A DNA stretch of 64,000 bases from Mesodorylaimus sp. YZB2_4 (Eukaryota > Nematoda > Enoplea > Dorylaimida > Dorylaimidae), in the NCBI GenBank assembly GCA_030248295.1, contig JASANH010000781.1, positions 806,001 to 870,000 of the forward strand. The letters are read 5' to 3'. Position numbers and translations under genes: made by a program. The notes below the pieces were generated by a model that had not been told where the DNA came from, did no database searches, and saw only the letters and a list, made by a program, of their open reading frames with translations. Shown here in pieces: positions 1 to 13,845 of the stretch; the stretch's first letter is position 1; each line of letters starts with the position of its first letter.

Positions 1-3000
1 GATGGGGGAACACATTACACAAAATGATTTGCGTAGCGGGGGGTTGAACACTCGCTAGTAGTGCGCATTCAACCCGAGAGGCAGACACTTTTAGCCAACT
101 ATGTGGACACTGCGAACTGGATCTTTCAATGACACTGCTCGTTGCTTTCAAATCTGCTCGTTGCTCACGATTAGTCGTTGTGATGATATTAATGCAAAAA
201 AAGCAGCTTGGGCACGTTTCCTAATCGACCGTGGTGGGGTTTTGCAGTGGCCGAGTAGACCAGCCATCCTAAGCCCTGGTTATCCATTGTGTGCATTGGC
301 TGGTCTAAAAGTTTTGAGTCTGTCATAACAGACTTTTTTGGAAATAATTCCATTGATGTCTGGATAGGCATTCGATGCAAAATAAGTAAGGTGCAGCCTT
401 TGTTTCTCATGCTGGATCAAAAAGTAAAACATAAACGCATTCCAGATCCGCTATTTTCTAAACAGTCACCTCTCTGTGCATGCAATGTTCCTCAGGGTCT
501 AATGAGTAGAGCCTGACGTGGCTGCTGACACAAATGAGACTAGTTGTTATGGTCTACTTGTCAACCTTAAAACCGCGAGTACATGTGACCAGCCAGTAGC
601 CAGGCAGGACCTTTCTCGATCACCTTTAGTCAGCCTGGACCGGCCTGCTCCAAAGGCGCATCAGACCACATGTACTACCTTTCCCACTTTCATTTCATGA
701 ATTTTTTGCTAATTTCACTCCTTTTTCAGTCCCGACTCTTCTCCACCCACCCAATTTATACCCCCTTGAGGACTGGCCGCGTTCGAGTACATCAAAGCTC
801 GAGTGCAAGCAGCACCATTGTACAAAATCGGTCCATATGCGTGCACACTTATTGTCGATGGAAGGTAGTGGTCATTCTTTGTCGCTCAACAACCATAAAC
901 TTCGCGACATGATAAAATGCGTTATATAAGGCGAAGAAATAATACTTTTTTATTGCATTTGGCTCTTTTCTCAATGACATGGCAGCGTTTGTGTGGATGT
1001 CATTCTTGTGCAGTGGCAGCATTTAAAGTGGATGTAAAAAATGATGTTTTAGTTTGACTTTGAACTTCCCGCCATTAAAATATTTTTCTGTGCTACTAGT
1101 ATTTTGAGTCTCATACTTTTATTTTTAACATGATTTTCATGTATAGGGTTTTAGACTCGCTTTCCTATCTCTATGTATCTACTGTATATTATGATTATTT
1201 CAGCTCATGCAGCGACCCCGCTTTGCTTTTGACGCGTAGAAATATTCGAGCTTTCGCAAACCGTCCGTTGTTATTGTCAGTCACACTCTCTCTAAAAAAA
1301 CCGTTTTGTTATTATCGTTCAAACAACAACGAATGCAACAAAAAATCGTTTTTAAAAGCCAGTCTTTAAGTTTAAATTTGGCGCCTTTTTTAAGTTTTCA
1401 GACACCTTATTCTTCAAGTATAATTGTCATTGTCATTCTTGTGCAGAGGCAGCTTTCAAAATACATAAAAAGCGCTAAGTCACACATTTTGAATTTCCCG
1501 CCATTTTTAAATTAGATATGGTTTTTCATTACCCACGTTGTGTCGAAAAGAGAACTTTCATGAATCCTCTACCCTTTATTCTTCACGAGTCATAAAGTCA
1601 TATCCTGCATAGTTTTTCCACGTTTTCAATTTTTTGGTTTTTATGTTCTAATGAGCCCCAAACAAAAAATAAAAAACTTTAAACTTCCGTATTCAGTGAC
1701 ATTTTTTAGCCGGGAATGGCTTCCTGCATTTCCCTGACTCGATTAGGCTATAAAAAGGCGCCTCCCTGGGCGGTTTTTATTAGGTCTGAAAGCGCAAAAA
1801 AACGATAATTTTGCTTGGGCGTGTAGGGCCCTTCTGAGGACCCTACAGCAGCAATCTGGGGAATACCTGGTCAAAATCAATGCCAAAATGCACCAGCAGA
1901 GATGTTACCCTGCCCTTTGAGCATGTAGCTGCCACCCCCCCCCCCCCCCCGCTCTCACACAGCTTCCGATTGGCGTTGTGATCTATCGGGTCCATACATA
2001 CATACAGTGCATGTATGACGTGGCACGTTTCTGCCCATCAAAGGATAACCAGTGGTGATTTTGAAAAGATTTTTGTGACACACTTTTTTCAACTAGTCGC
2101 TCATGTCCGTACCAAATTTAATCGGTTTTAACCTCACGGTTAGCGAGTTATTGCGAAAAACCCTGGTTGGGATTTTCGCCCTCGCACGCCTAGTATGAGT
2201 GGAGCCCGAACTGATAGAGGGCTTGAAAGTTCCTTCGAAAGAACTTGATCTAGTGTAAAGTTACACTGAGAAACGAAATTTCAGTGCCTTTTGACATCAG
2301 GCTGCTGAGATAACGTTGTCAGTGTGGCACATGTACTACATGGGGGGGGGGAGGGGGAGACGCTATCGCGCCCCAATGGATGACTAGCCGTAATCCCTCC
2401 TCAACACAGGCTGCAATTCTATTCGTTCCGTCTACAAAAAACGGATGACCCTGTAATGTGCCGTTAATCAGCTTGCGGGAAAGCATATCACCTGGCAGAA
2501 AAGTGTGAGCACATGGTCTATTCCGTCCGAATTTACCTTGCATTTAGCACCACACAACGAGTGTCGCGATTTCTGAAATTTTGATCGCTATCTAATTTTG
2601 TGCTCCTTGTTTCATTTTCGATAGGACTTTACTGTGAGCCATTGCCCCATCCCCACTAGGGTCCCTGCTCTCGTGCGGCAAAGTGTGGCCTGGACTATGA
2701 TTCAGACGGGGAAAAGTATTGTTTTGTCGCCTTATCGAGTCGCCAGATGTTGTCGGTGAAGATTACGACAACAGGACAGAGGGCTTCCCCAAATTCTAAC
2801 TTTAACCTGGTGTTAGCAGCATATTTTGTAAAGACCATGTTGTACTCTCACAGTGAATTATGGTGGTTTACATATTCTCACACAAAGTTTTCATTGAGGA
2901 AGCGATGAGGATTCTGACAGTAATTCAGCTTAACTTGTGTCTCAAAAGTTGCGAGACCTGTAAAAACCTGCAAAATCTCACAGAGCTAAAACAGCTCAGT

Positions 3001-3430
3001 TTGCCGCAAAAAATTTTTCAAAATGTACAGGAAATAAATGCACGTGACAAAGAGTAGGGTTCGATTAAACCAGTCTTTGTTGGCCTTGTGATTCACCCTT
3101 AGAAAAAAGGGCGGTTCTTTGAAATGGAGCGGGTACATGAGGTTGGAGGAACGCTGTATTGGTTAGGGCGAGTGTACACACAACGTCGCAACGACAGCCT
3201 AGTCGACTAAAAGTATTTACCAAGTAACAAAACCGTGCGTGTGGGTTGGGTTGTCACTGAAGATACATTGATGTAATGCACTTGACTGTAAGTCAGTGGA
3301 ATACTCCCAGGCCGGCCGGTTTTCGAAGTTCGCCTACGTCCAACTGCACGCTGACGTTTGTCCAGTTGCACACGTGACAGTAGCTCGATCAGGCCGTTAC
3401 CTTATTTTGCTTCCTTTTAAAATCTTAGAC
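1..3430. other. Intergenic stretch upstream of the first gene
   Basis: No coding region could be supported here: the open frames are short, unrelated to known families and lack paired splice sites. The stretch holds one copy of a dispersed inverted-repeat arm (250-341), a run of 16 C (1935-1950), a run of about 10 G (2342-2351), and two copies of a short phrase GTCATTCTTGTGCAG near 1000 and 1433, each followed downstream by the dispersed TTTCCCGC-type motif. Nothing else was identified. Confidence 0.6.
250..341 (+). repeat. Solo copy of the 90-bp inverted-repeat arm
   Basis: This segment begins GCCGAGTAGACCAGCC and ends GACTTTTTTGG. It is closely similar to 8481-8570 on the same strand and to 7841-7930 in reverse complement. 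Here the arm stands alone with no partner in reach, so it is either a solo end or a deleted copy of the element seen at 7841-8570. Confidence 0.8.
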
Positions 3431-6400
3431 ATGACTAAAAAATTGATCATTCTTTGCAATTTCCTACTTATGGTATGATTTCTTTCTGCTTTTTTTACAT
3501 TAGACGTTTTCTGGGTCGAAAAACTTTATGGAATTGTCAAGGTTCGAGGAATCAGCAGAAATTTGGTGTTCATCAAATATATGTACATTTTAGGTGGCCA
3601 CAGAGGCAATTGTGATAAATGACTGCAATGAGCAGTGGTTCAAGTATGGATCATGTTTTCGCTCGGGTATGGCAGGAAATTACGGCAACAATGGCAAAAG
3701 AATTTTAGCTGAAGATAAAAAGCGTATCGAACAAACAGCGGTCGACTGTTTCAACCAGTAAGTTATGCCCGCACTGGTCAGACAGAATTCAGAGATTCCA
3801 CTGTGGTGCCGACTCATACAGACCTAATTAGTGCAACGCAAAGTTTGAATTTCCCGCTTAAAGCCGGTTATGACAGATTTACATTAAATCAAAAGTCCCT
3901 CAATTCAAACCTGTGCGCGCTTCAAGCTTTTTCGTGGTGAAAACCAACAATCTAGGTCGGTTCGCTTTTTGAAAAGAAAACAATAGACCAGGAAAAATAT
4001 CAAACAAATTTAAAAAATTCAAATAGCGCAATTCGCGCGCAGGCTTGGAAGAGGGCCTAATCTATGTATGTAAAATTGCCATGGGCAGCTTATAATGGAT
4101 GATTCAAACTTTGCAATGAACTAGGCCCGTGAAAGGTCTATCTGATTGTTTCGCTTTTCAATCTGCAGATTGTTTTTGTTAGGAGAAAGTCAAAGTGCTA
4201 ATGAACTAGCCTTCTTACAAGACTCCTCCAGATAAGGAAACCATCCGCGACAATGCCCACTGTGGGTGCCAAATTCAAAAATTTAGGTGCAAATGGGTCT
4301 CATTGCGGCATAGTATGCGTAGATGATAAGCTGGGCGCTAGGCTGATAAGCGTAGCGCAGGACAACCTACGCACGTACTGACGAGCTTTTGTTAGCGTGG
4401 GTACGTTATTACTCAGAGAAGATGCATGAGTGTCTGATAGTTCGAAAGTAGCATACATTGGTCTTTGATATCCTGGCACAGCGCATGTCATGTTGTTGAA
4501 TGATAGCAGTTTCGTTAGAGCACAACTCAGCATGGTCCTCAGTAGGGTCCTGTTGCAGAGAGATCATGTCAAGTAATCGCCATAGCGATGAACACTCGCC
4601 AGCTCATTTGCTCCAAATTTTGGATTTCTGTCATTTTTGGCTCTGGTCCCGTCATGTAATACTCTATTCATAACCAAGCATTATATAGCGCACTCGAGGG
4701 ATAAGGAACACATAGATTGACAATCACTTTTTACCAGGTGGGAGTCGAACCCTCCCCTCTAAGGGCGCGCCCTGCGTCAGAGGCAGACGCCTAAACCCGC
4801 TAGGCCACGACCCGGGTACGATACTGATAGCATTCGCAGTTATGTTCAGGAAAATGAGCTGACGCAGCATGACTTTTATTACACCTTTGACCATGAAGCT
4901 ATGCCACGAAAGTTCCTCGGCTTGCAACTTCAGAGCAGACTGTGTGCGAGCGAGTGCACCCTAGGTACTTAAAAAGGTCCCAAAAGATAAAAGTCTGCCT
5001 GGGCTGTTTTGGGTTGTATTTTCAAGGTATCCACATTATAGTATATACCTGCATCAATTTCCATGCACCATCCTATTGTATACCATGGCATGTCGCACTC
5101 GACCCCACCAGACAACGCCACGCCAGGCCATCATCCCACACCATTTCACACCTCCTGTACTCATAGCACTGCGAGTATACTGCGCAGCAACGGGCTACAC
5201 CACACCTTCAGCACACTGCACCGCACCAAGCTGGACTGGGCCAAGCACACTGTTAAGAAATTATTTTAGTAGTGCAATAGACCTCGGATTATTGCAACCG
5301 CTCCGGACGCCAAAATAAGTTGCAATTATCCTAGGTTAAAATACACGTAAGACGTACTACAGCTTGCAAATCGGGGAATGGGGACTTGTTACAATTATCC
5401 GAGGTCGACTGTACCTACTTTCTTTATATGCCATTGTCATGGTGCTTTCAGTATTACACTGAATTCGTCTAATACGAGTTCGATTTTCTTTAACCAGACT
5501 TGAAATTTGATTAGATCATTTCAGAGATTAAAAAACTTCTTTTCTGACTTTTCGAGCAATAAAATTTGCGATTATATTCTCAGAGAGAGCTCGAGGGGGG
5601 CGTGAAGGCTCCTCCCTCGATCAGAAGAATCTGACCAAGATGTAGATTTTAATCGTTTCAGAAACGAATGCAACAATCCATCACCAACCAACCCTGAATT
5701 ATTTGCAAGGTCGGAATGTATTGAAAACATTCAAAATGTTTCAAGAACTGAATTACAAAACTGTATAAACAAGGATCAAAGATTTGCAGAGTTTCGACTT
5801 CCGCCAGATCAAATTGGTGGATATGATTGGGCGTAAGTTTAATCCGACACTTTCTGTGATGGACCCACCATGAGTGCGTGTGTGTGTGTGCAAGAGCACC
5901 TTTTGGCTCCACAGCACGCAATATATCAGTGTAATAAGTTGGATATCTATAGATTGGCGATAAGCGGATGGTCTCGATAACACTTGTGGTAACAGTCCCC
6001 GTTGTCTCAACCCAAAACATCAACCCGATGGGTTTCTGCTTCGCCTGGAGCTGCTTGAACGAAGGCAACCGCACACTGCTCCTTTCTCGACAGACCTATT
6101 ACATCATGGTGACGCTGAACAGAGTCAACTCAGCACTTTACACTGCTCACGATTAGACAAGTCCAATGCACATTGCCTAGCATTTGGTGTCTTCTTACAG
6201 CAGTCAGAGTTCGGCTGTATCAATTTCAAATATTTTAGATTATCCATCAATCGAATACAGCAAGCCCTGAAAGATGTCAAAGACAGCAGCAAAGCCATGT
6301 GCTCTGGCCGTCGTAATCTTAATGAATTATTCAACTGCCTTCAATACAGCAACTACGATTTTAATCAACCTGCTGCAGACAGTTCTCAGTTTCACATGGA

Positions 6401-6647
6401 ATATTGCTCCTTGAAAAATTCATGCAATCGGCAAGACATACTTGACGAAATGTGCCAGAAAATATGGCTGGAGCAGTTGACCCCAGTTATGTGCTCTTGC
6501 TCTCAGTCGCAGATCCAACAGAGATTGGGCAAATACTTGGATGATTATCAAACTTGTGTCAGAAAGAAAGGTTACACTGTCGATGGCAACGATCCTGGAC
6601 CCGCTTTTATCATCATGCAAATTAAATTTTGCGAAGCTTGTTTCTGA
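3431..6647 (+). CDS. Secreted cysteine-rich protein, 4 exons, 261 residues, family not recognised
   Basis: Exons are 3431-3472, 3594-3757, 5662-5832 and 6239-6647. All junctions use GT/AG and the phase closes (786 nt including stop). The start is the ATG followed by a hydrophobic stretch, MTKKLIILCNFLLMVATEA, which reads as a signal peptide, so the product is probably secreted. The mature part is rich in Cys (about 16) and Gln/Asn, with pairs such as DCFNQNEC, CSLKNSC and MCSCS and a final CEACF. Two halves show roughly similar Cys spacing, which may reflect an internal duplication. An AATAAA lies at 6730-6735, about 80 bases past the stop. Intron 2 (1.9 kb) carries a tRNA-derived SINE on the other strand and a pogo-like MITE. 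The exon 4 acceptor at 6238 was chosen because it is the only nearby AG that keeps frame. I do not recognise the family. Confidence 0.72.
4651..4820 (-). repeat. tRNA-derived SINE, family A, in intron 2 of the Cys-rich gene
   Basis: On the minus strand it reads GTCGTGGCCTAGCGGG (A-box-like), then GGTTCGACTCCC (B-box), then a tail containing CCCTCGAGTGCGC and a final short TGACATGAC-like end. The head plus tail matches copies at 18618 and 34504. It is a pol III type retroposon, not a functional tRNA, because the stems do not pair well. Confidence 0.8.
5278..5411. mobile_element. pogo/Tigger-like MITE relic
   Basis: The left end reads ACCTCGGATTATTGCAAC and the right end ACAATTATCCGAGGTCGACTG followed by TA. 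These are inverted repeats of the CAGTCGACCTCGGATAATTG type known from pogo/Tigger-like elements. The left tip is worn. A better preserved relative lies at 58721-58878. Confidence 0.6.
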
Positions 6648-7840
6648 AGAAATGAGGGACAGAATTTTGTGCCGGGATCAGTGATGATGTATAAGACTAA
6701 AATCATTTTGGGTTTTAAATAATAATTCTAATAAACGGATGGTAGAATATATTTTGTGACAACCAGTGAAACAGAGAATTGGGATGAGATGGCCTTACCT
6801 TTTTCTTTTGCATACCTCAAATTTAACAGCGGTAGCCGAGGTTGTGTCTTGCTTGGTAGCAAGTGACTCGCCTCGTCCCTGGGTCAACCCCATAATCCCT
6901 TGCTGACTTTGCGCACCAGGCCGTAGGCGACTTTCCCGGTACCATCGAGATTATCTGAGAGGAGAGAAGGAAGCCATATCAGCAGGCGCAGTAGTGCCTG
7001 CTTATCGTTAGACTAGACAGTAGAATTGCTGAGAAACATTCGTGCAAATAATGACTTGATAAGATTTGAGGATCTTCAGTGTTCCGTTTTAGCTTCGGAG
7101 GGAGTGCTCTGCGTTTAGTCAAGTTCAGACCACCCTGAGCATGAGATAGTTCTCCTTAGGCAGAGTGGCTTTCCGAAAACCCCCCTGTTTTGCGACTGTA
7201 ACATGTGCCTGGAGCCGGCAGTGTGCCCATCGATTGGCACAAGTGGAACGTAGTCAACCTCTTGGGTTGATGTTTCACCAGTCTTAGACTACTAGAGGTC
7301 GGAGACTGCTGCTCTGAGTTTTATGCGGAGTGCGTAAGCTCCCCGCGGCACCACCTACGCGCCCCAAGGATTCGTCCGACGGGAGTCAGGCGTCTAGACT
7401 CAGGAGGCGACACCAGGCAGGACGTAGGTGGTGGGCGCGTGTTACACGACCACGAGGCTCTCAGTTCGACTCCTTCACGGGTTAGAATTTTTGGGTTTTG
7501 TTTCTCTTCTTTCCACGAAGCAGAGGAACGTTATTGTGAACAAGGAATATGAGGGTAGCCTTAGAATTTTTAGCGCAATCGAATAAGGTATCGGATATGA
7601 TAGAGGCATAAAAGAAGTAATTTTGTTTTTCCTGCCGCCTGTATATCGAAGTACATTTTCGAAAAACCTGTGCAGTTTATCTGTAAGAGTTGGGTTCACA
7701 TTCCGTTTTAGGTTTATGTTTTTCTGAGGTTTGGAAAAAGGCGTATGGTAGTCACGCAATTCTCTCAGTTGATCTAGGTAGGGACAAGTGTTTTGGGCCA
7801 AACTAGTTTGTAGCAAAAACGAAAAACGGTCTTACTATTA

Positions 7841-8570
7841 CCAAAAAAGTCTGTTATGACAGAGTCGAAACTTTTAGATCAGCCAATGCACACAGTGGAA
7901 CCAGGGCTTAGGATGGCTGGTCTACTCGCCACTGCTTAGCGCAACCACGGTTTAGGAAAAATGTCTGAGCAGAAGCTGTTTTATCTGCATGAATATCAAC
8001 AGGATGGCTGATCGTGGCCGTGAGCAGAGGATCACGTAATCCTTTGCTAATGATCTACATAGAGGGCTAGGAGTGTCTAACTATCAGGCTATGCGCACCC
8101 ATGCTCATAGTAGGTAATGTTCAAGCCGCGGCTAGGTAAATCCTTTTGTGTCGTGTCCCTCCATCATTGAGCGTGTCATTACTGATATGATAAGCCATGA
8201 GCATGAACATAGAGCTGGAAGAAGGGGAGGAAAGATTGTTGAGTGTCTTTCGAGTTATAGGTATCTAACTATAAGCAATATCACTTTACTCGCATCGCTA
8301 CAGCTTTAGCATACAGTATGCAGGTTGCTTGCGCGGAACAGCACAGCTGCCTTTGGGGAGCCTGTCTAAACAGCAGCAGGAAACAGCAAAGAAGCATGTT
8401 GGATTTGATTCTGATATCGGCAAGCATCTCTGTGCGAGTGATTACACTGTGAAGTGCAGGCCATCTCTCCTCTCCTTGGGGCCGAGTAGACCAGCCATCC
8501 TAAGCCCTGGTTCCACTGTGTGCATTGGCTGGTCTAAAAGTTTCGAGTCTGTCATAACAAACTTTTTTGG
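7841..8570. mobile_element. Non-autonomous element with 90-bp terminal inverted repeats
   Basis: The left arm 7841-7930 and the right arm 8481-8570 are near-exact reverse complements; the right arm starts GCCGAGTAGACCAGCC and both outer ends carry CTTTTTTGG. They enclose about 550 bases without a transposase frame. A third arm copy occurs at 250-341. The structure fits a foldback or MITE-type DNA element, but no clear target duplication was seen, so the class is uncertain. Confidence 0.7.
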
Positions 8571-11500
8571 AAATGATAACTATTGGGTTACCCAATATAC
8601 TGTAAAACGGAATAATATTTCGCGGATCCTCAGGATCTGGCATTTTCGCGGTCTCAAGCATATGACTGGGTTCAAGGACATCTGACTTTAAGCGGAGACA
8701 CCTGACGCAAGAGTCCCGCTGTATGCACAGTCAGCTCACGTTGCTGGCTCTTCGAAAAGCGCGAAGAAAATTCCAGACATTACCCTTACTGTGCCAGGAC
8801 TTCTGGCTGGTGCACCTTATCACTGGCCTCAGCAAGGCACTAAACAAGAGATGAGTCCATCGATATGTACTAACTCCTCGCTTGGTTCCAATTAAGCTCC
8901 ATTCTGTTCCACTTTGTCCTAAGGAACCAGCATCTTCAACCGCACACTTACGAGTTAGATCTGGCGAGCACATGCCACTCTGCCAAAAATTTAGATGTAC
9001 AGATGTACTGTACATGTAGAATATACAGTACTGTACGCCCCAAATCTAGATCGTTGATATTGTCAGTAAATGTGGAAACAACATTTTAATGGAGTGCAGT
9101 AATCATTTTTACTTTTTAGACTCTTGCATATGATTCACGGGCCTTCACCATAGAACATGACTCTGTGCTGGAATATCAAACCCATGTCACTGTGCCCGAT
9201 CCTGGTCAGATGTCCTTACGGCCAGGCATCCTTGCGCCCTTGTGGCAGCACAGTGTCCTTACTGAAAATCACTTCCTAGCATGAAGCCCTTCTCATCTTT
9301 CAGCCACCTGATCTGGTTTTACACAAGCATTTCCATTATCCCATCCCGCTCCCCACCAACGGACTAGGCGGGGCCACAGCAAGGCAGCTTTGATGCAATA
9401 AATCGTTGGGTGTAATGTGGATTGATGCGCACGCACCTTTTGCTTTTTGCAAACAAAAGAATGTTCACTTTTCTTCGCGACGGATAAATTTCGCGGATAA
9501 ATCCCAGCCGCGAAAACCGCGAACGTTATCTGATGTGAACAATTTTCCTTTTTACAGTACTGTACATTACCCTACAGGTACTATCAGCCATTTGAACTTC
9601 TATCCAATGTAGAGAACAAATTATATTGAAATAGCAAGAAATTTTGTTGAGTATATACTGTATGTATTTATATATATTTCCTGCATACACATACAACACT
9701 CACTGTATCTGTGTTCATTTCCAAAGGAACAAGAGTCAAAATATACTATTTATTAACCCAGGATGAGGTCAGTCTCTTGCTACCAAGCACCTAAATTTTT
9801 GACGGTTTATCTTATCTTAGACATCATCAGGAACTGATAAATTCTGTGTAAATAAATAAATTCTGTATCTGTGTTCACATTTATTTTTCTGTACGCATTT
9901 TCCGTATACCATGACATGCTTGAGGGGGGTACCTAAAATGTGTGGAGTGGCGATTGAGGGAATATCTTTCATAAAAAAAGAACTATATTATAGGTTTTTG
10001 TGGTGGGCATACAAGCTAGCCACCAGATGCGCGCCGCAACAATAATACGGTGCATAACGCATAATGCAGGTAGCTGAATGAACATAGTTTCTGTCTCTTG
10101 TACTCTTTTTTATACACAACACCACGACATAGTGTTCGACTGGGGCCCAACCCCCAACCCCTCCAGCGTATGACATAATCTAATGTTCGCGGTGTGGACC
10201 TCGAAAACACTGTCGCATCGTCAAAGTACAACACTAGGTAAACTACCCTATATTATTTGGAAAATATATCACAATCCGGGTCCTGTGGAGGATTCTATTC
10301 GAGAAGAGCTAAATACCCATTTTTGTATTCGAATCGTGCAGGATACTGTACTCGTTTTCTTATAAACAAAGGACAAAAAACCTGGGCAGTACAATCAATA
10401 AAACAGCGCTCGCGGAAAAAAATGTGCTAGAACCTGCACCGGCAGCATCGTAAGAATAATCTGTCATCTAACGAATTTATCTTGCAGCTGCCACCATGTC
10501 ACTCATGGCTAGACTTGTGGATTGATTAATGCCTGAAAAATCATCTCGTGGAAAAGCGCAAATCATAGCCTTTTATAAGTTGTGAGACGTGATTTGAGCT
10601 AACCACAAGTCTTTGTACGATAAGTCCTTGGCCTTCTGTATACTTCGTGTATTCGATCAGTCTTAGAATATGGAGCAGTGTGTAGGATCCCATTTTAAAA
10701 GGTGATATCGAGGAGATAGAACGTGCAAAGTTTTATGCGCTTAGGCTTTTATTGAACGATTTTACGAGTACATACGATGTTGCTCTGAATCACACGGGGT
10801 GGAGCTGTCTTTTTTATAGGCGTAAGCGCCAGAAACTTTGTATTTTTCGAAGTATTATTATGGAATGCTCGATTTTTGTAACCAGGCGACTCATTATAGA
10901 TCTGATTTTAGAACTAGTGACAGACTTTGCCAGCCGCGACATTTAATCAAGTCCCCCAAGTCATTTTTTCGAGTCGTACAAAGTTTTATTTTCTCAGCTA
11001 TAACCTGTTTTCTTTGAGAATATAGGTAACCGTCCTCCACGTTACCGCATATGCCGCCTGTACATTCCCACAAATAACAGATAGTACTTCTTTATGGAAT
11101 GATCTTACGTCTGATGTAGCTTTATCATCACTGACTCGTTTTAAACATGGCGTGTCTGCACTGAAGTTCGGTGACTATAGTAACTTTGACCTGCTGGTTC
11201 GTGTTCGTGTCTCTTACCTTCAGTGCGCATTCGAGTTTAGGCGAGTAAACTATGAGATGAAATGAATGAGATTGTGGTCTTTCGAGCATATACTGTAGTG
11301 TACTGTATGTCTCTTTTTGGTGAACCATTTAGTGCGTCACAATTTCACACTCCCATACAGTACATCCAATGGACAGAAATCGCGTGTTCGCGTCAGCTTG
11401 CATGTGACGGGTTTTTTGCTTTTTAAGAATTCACATCAACGAAAACTTGAAGTGCAGGATTTTCAAACTAGAAAATTGCAATCCTGACAGCCGAATATCA

Positions 11501-13774
11501 CTATGACAGAGAATGTCCCTACCTAGAAAACATGGAGTCGCCAGTCTAAAAATATAGAATGATACAGCACTGTCGCAGGATGACGTGCCTTCTAAACCAC
11601 AGCACTTTCCAGTACAACACCTCATTGCTCAGTTGAGCGTGTAACCAGTGGCCCCTGATACCCCAACGACCACTTACCCGACAAGTGCATCGGTCACGCG
11701 AGAGCGTGTGAGCGGCCAGGCATGGGATCTTTTCATTTCCTGCGCACATAATCACCATCGTTGTAAACAAGCTAGCTGGGTGCGAAGACTGACTAAGAGC
11801 AGGCCTTGAGAAGATGAAGCCGGCGTGTGACATGCTAATATTCGCCCCGTCTCATCTATTATAATAATCGAACGGACATGGTCGGGTGCCCGCGTCCAAG
11901 TGCGTCAATGCTCGAGCTCGAGCTGGTCGATCGGTTGGACACGCTTTTGTGATCACCAGCACGCTTTCGAATGGGAGACAGCAGCGACATGAGTTGATTG
12001 AATTTCGTTTTCTTCTAACTAGATTTTACCAGCCCGAAATGAGTTTTGTCAATTTCCTTCTTCCCATTGATGAGCCACCAAGAGAAACGTGTTGCGCTTC
12101 ATAGGCGCCGAGCAAAGAGAAGAGGCGAGGAAAACGGATACGAGCTTTTTCCGGCATCGAAAAAAAGACCACCCCATTTCTCCATCATCTCATTTCACTA
12201 AGCCGGGCTTGTGCACAAATTGACGCCTTTCATCAATAGACGCCCCACTGTTGCCTCCTTGCCTCAAAGCTATTATTATGCACGCTCGTATTATCCGTCC
12301 GGGAGCCGCGCCGTACGAGGCACGGCCACTAGCCTACCCATGGATTAGCCAGCTTGTTAGCCTAGTGCTTTACCCGCATCTCATCTTCCTCGCTTATTCC
12401 TACAAAACCATGTCTTTCGATCGGTTTTGAAAATATTATACAGTATCCTACGAAACTTTTGGCAGTTCTCGGTAGGACGCTATAAAATTTTTAATTTTTG
12501 TTTTTCTTAAAAGCTTGATGGGCTTAGAAATAGAATATTTTATGTTTCCATACCTTTTATGGAAACAATGTTTTGATGGAGCTCACAAAGGTTTTTGTTT
12601 TCCATCCGCGTATCAATTTTATTGTTTGTTCGCAGCATGGCCTTTCAGGCCCAAGTGGGTCAGGGGGGCTCATAGGGGCATAGCTTGTCCCTCAGTACGG
12701 GTGTGCACAGGTGTGATTCGTGCCTAGGTTTTAATTATTTTATACCCTGCTAACGCCCACATCTCGCAAAGGGTCTGTCACGGGTGCTCAGATTGAAATA
12801 AGAAAGGGTTGATAGGAGGTATGACGAAGTTATTGAAAAAGAAAAGTACTAGCGAATGTCAGCTTTCTAAGCTTATGAAAATTAGCTCGTCTATGGCTTT
12901 TATTGTCACTGCATTCGTGTCGTTTCATTGAATTGTCAACGAGTGCATTGAGTACGTCTTTGGAGAATATTGTATGCATATTCAAGCCGAACAAGGAGAC
13001 GAGACGAGCCGATCCACAGACAGCGACATCCTCGCTCCTATGATCCTATGCGACAGGCGCAGCCCTCATTTGGATCGTCTCGTCGAATGAATGATCGATA
13101 CTCGACACGAGAATGTTAGAAGAGTCTAGAAGACGAGAAAGGACTTATAATTAACCTTTCCTCGGGCAACCCATATCCTTTTATCTGCTTCCTGTCGTAT
13201 GGTGACCATTTTAAAAGTCACCCGCCGGGCGCCAGGGCGCGACGAGTTCTCAAGTCGGATTTCTTATCGCCTCGAGACCTTCTAATTTTCTATCTTTGTT
13301 TATGTCTTTTAAAATCAGACAACGGGCGTCGAGTCGATGCGTGTTTTTTGAAGCAAAGTATGAATCTAAAAGTGTCTCCAGCTGCGGACCACCCACAGCC
13401 ATTCATCTGAGAGTGCGAGAACGAACGAAGGCACTCAGTAAATGACATAAAGAATTACATAGCCTAAGACTAAATCCGTTTTTTTAGTTCGAGAAACGGA
13501 TAGTTCATTTTTTACGAGTTCAGAGAACATACTCGTGCTTCAAATGTTGCAATTTGGATGTAGTCCAAGCCAGCGCAGGCTGCTTGAACGGGGGATGTTT
13601 GTTGGCATTAATCTTCACGAGAATGTCGAACTCGACATCCTCCTTTTTCTTTGTCCTACGCTTTCTCCCAGATGCTATGTTGCTAAAATTGATCCCTCTT
13701 CATTTCTACATAAATTTTATATGCCTACATTCCCTCGATTTTCTTCCTCATAAAAAATTTTTCTCATTTTTAGA

Positions 13775-13782
13775 TATAAAAA
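13775..13782 (+). promoter_or_regulatory. TATA-like element upstream of the 785-residue gene
   Basis: TATAAAAA lies about 64-71 bases before the ATG at 13846. Just before it, TTTTCTCATTTTTAG looks like a 3' splice site, so this could instead be the acceptor of a 5' UTR intron or a trans-splice site. The two readings cannot be separated from sequence alone. Confidence 0.35.
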
Positions 13783-13845
13783 TCAATAAAACTCAATCTC
13801 AAGGTTTCCAGTACATCAGTCTAATACTCTTACATTCTAAAAAAC

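Larger units (their letters stand above)
6648..13845. other. Long intergenic region, 7.2 kb
   Basis: No coding gene could be supported. The region contains a 90-bp inverted-repeat element (7841-8570) and a degenerate tRNA-like segment ending near 7480 with a TTCGACTCC box. It also contains a short dispersed repeat (about 10996-11085) shared with 61280-61360, and AT-rich sequence. Near 13771 a TATAAAAA string and a TTTTTAG acceptor-like site lead into the next gene. The open frames of up to 118 codons overlap repeats or show no family features. Confidence 0.6.
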
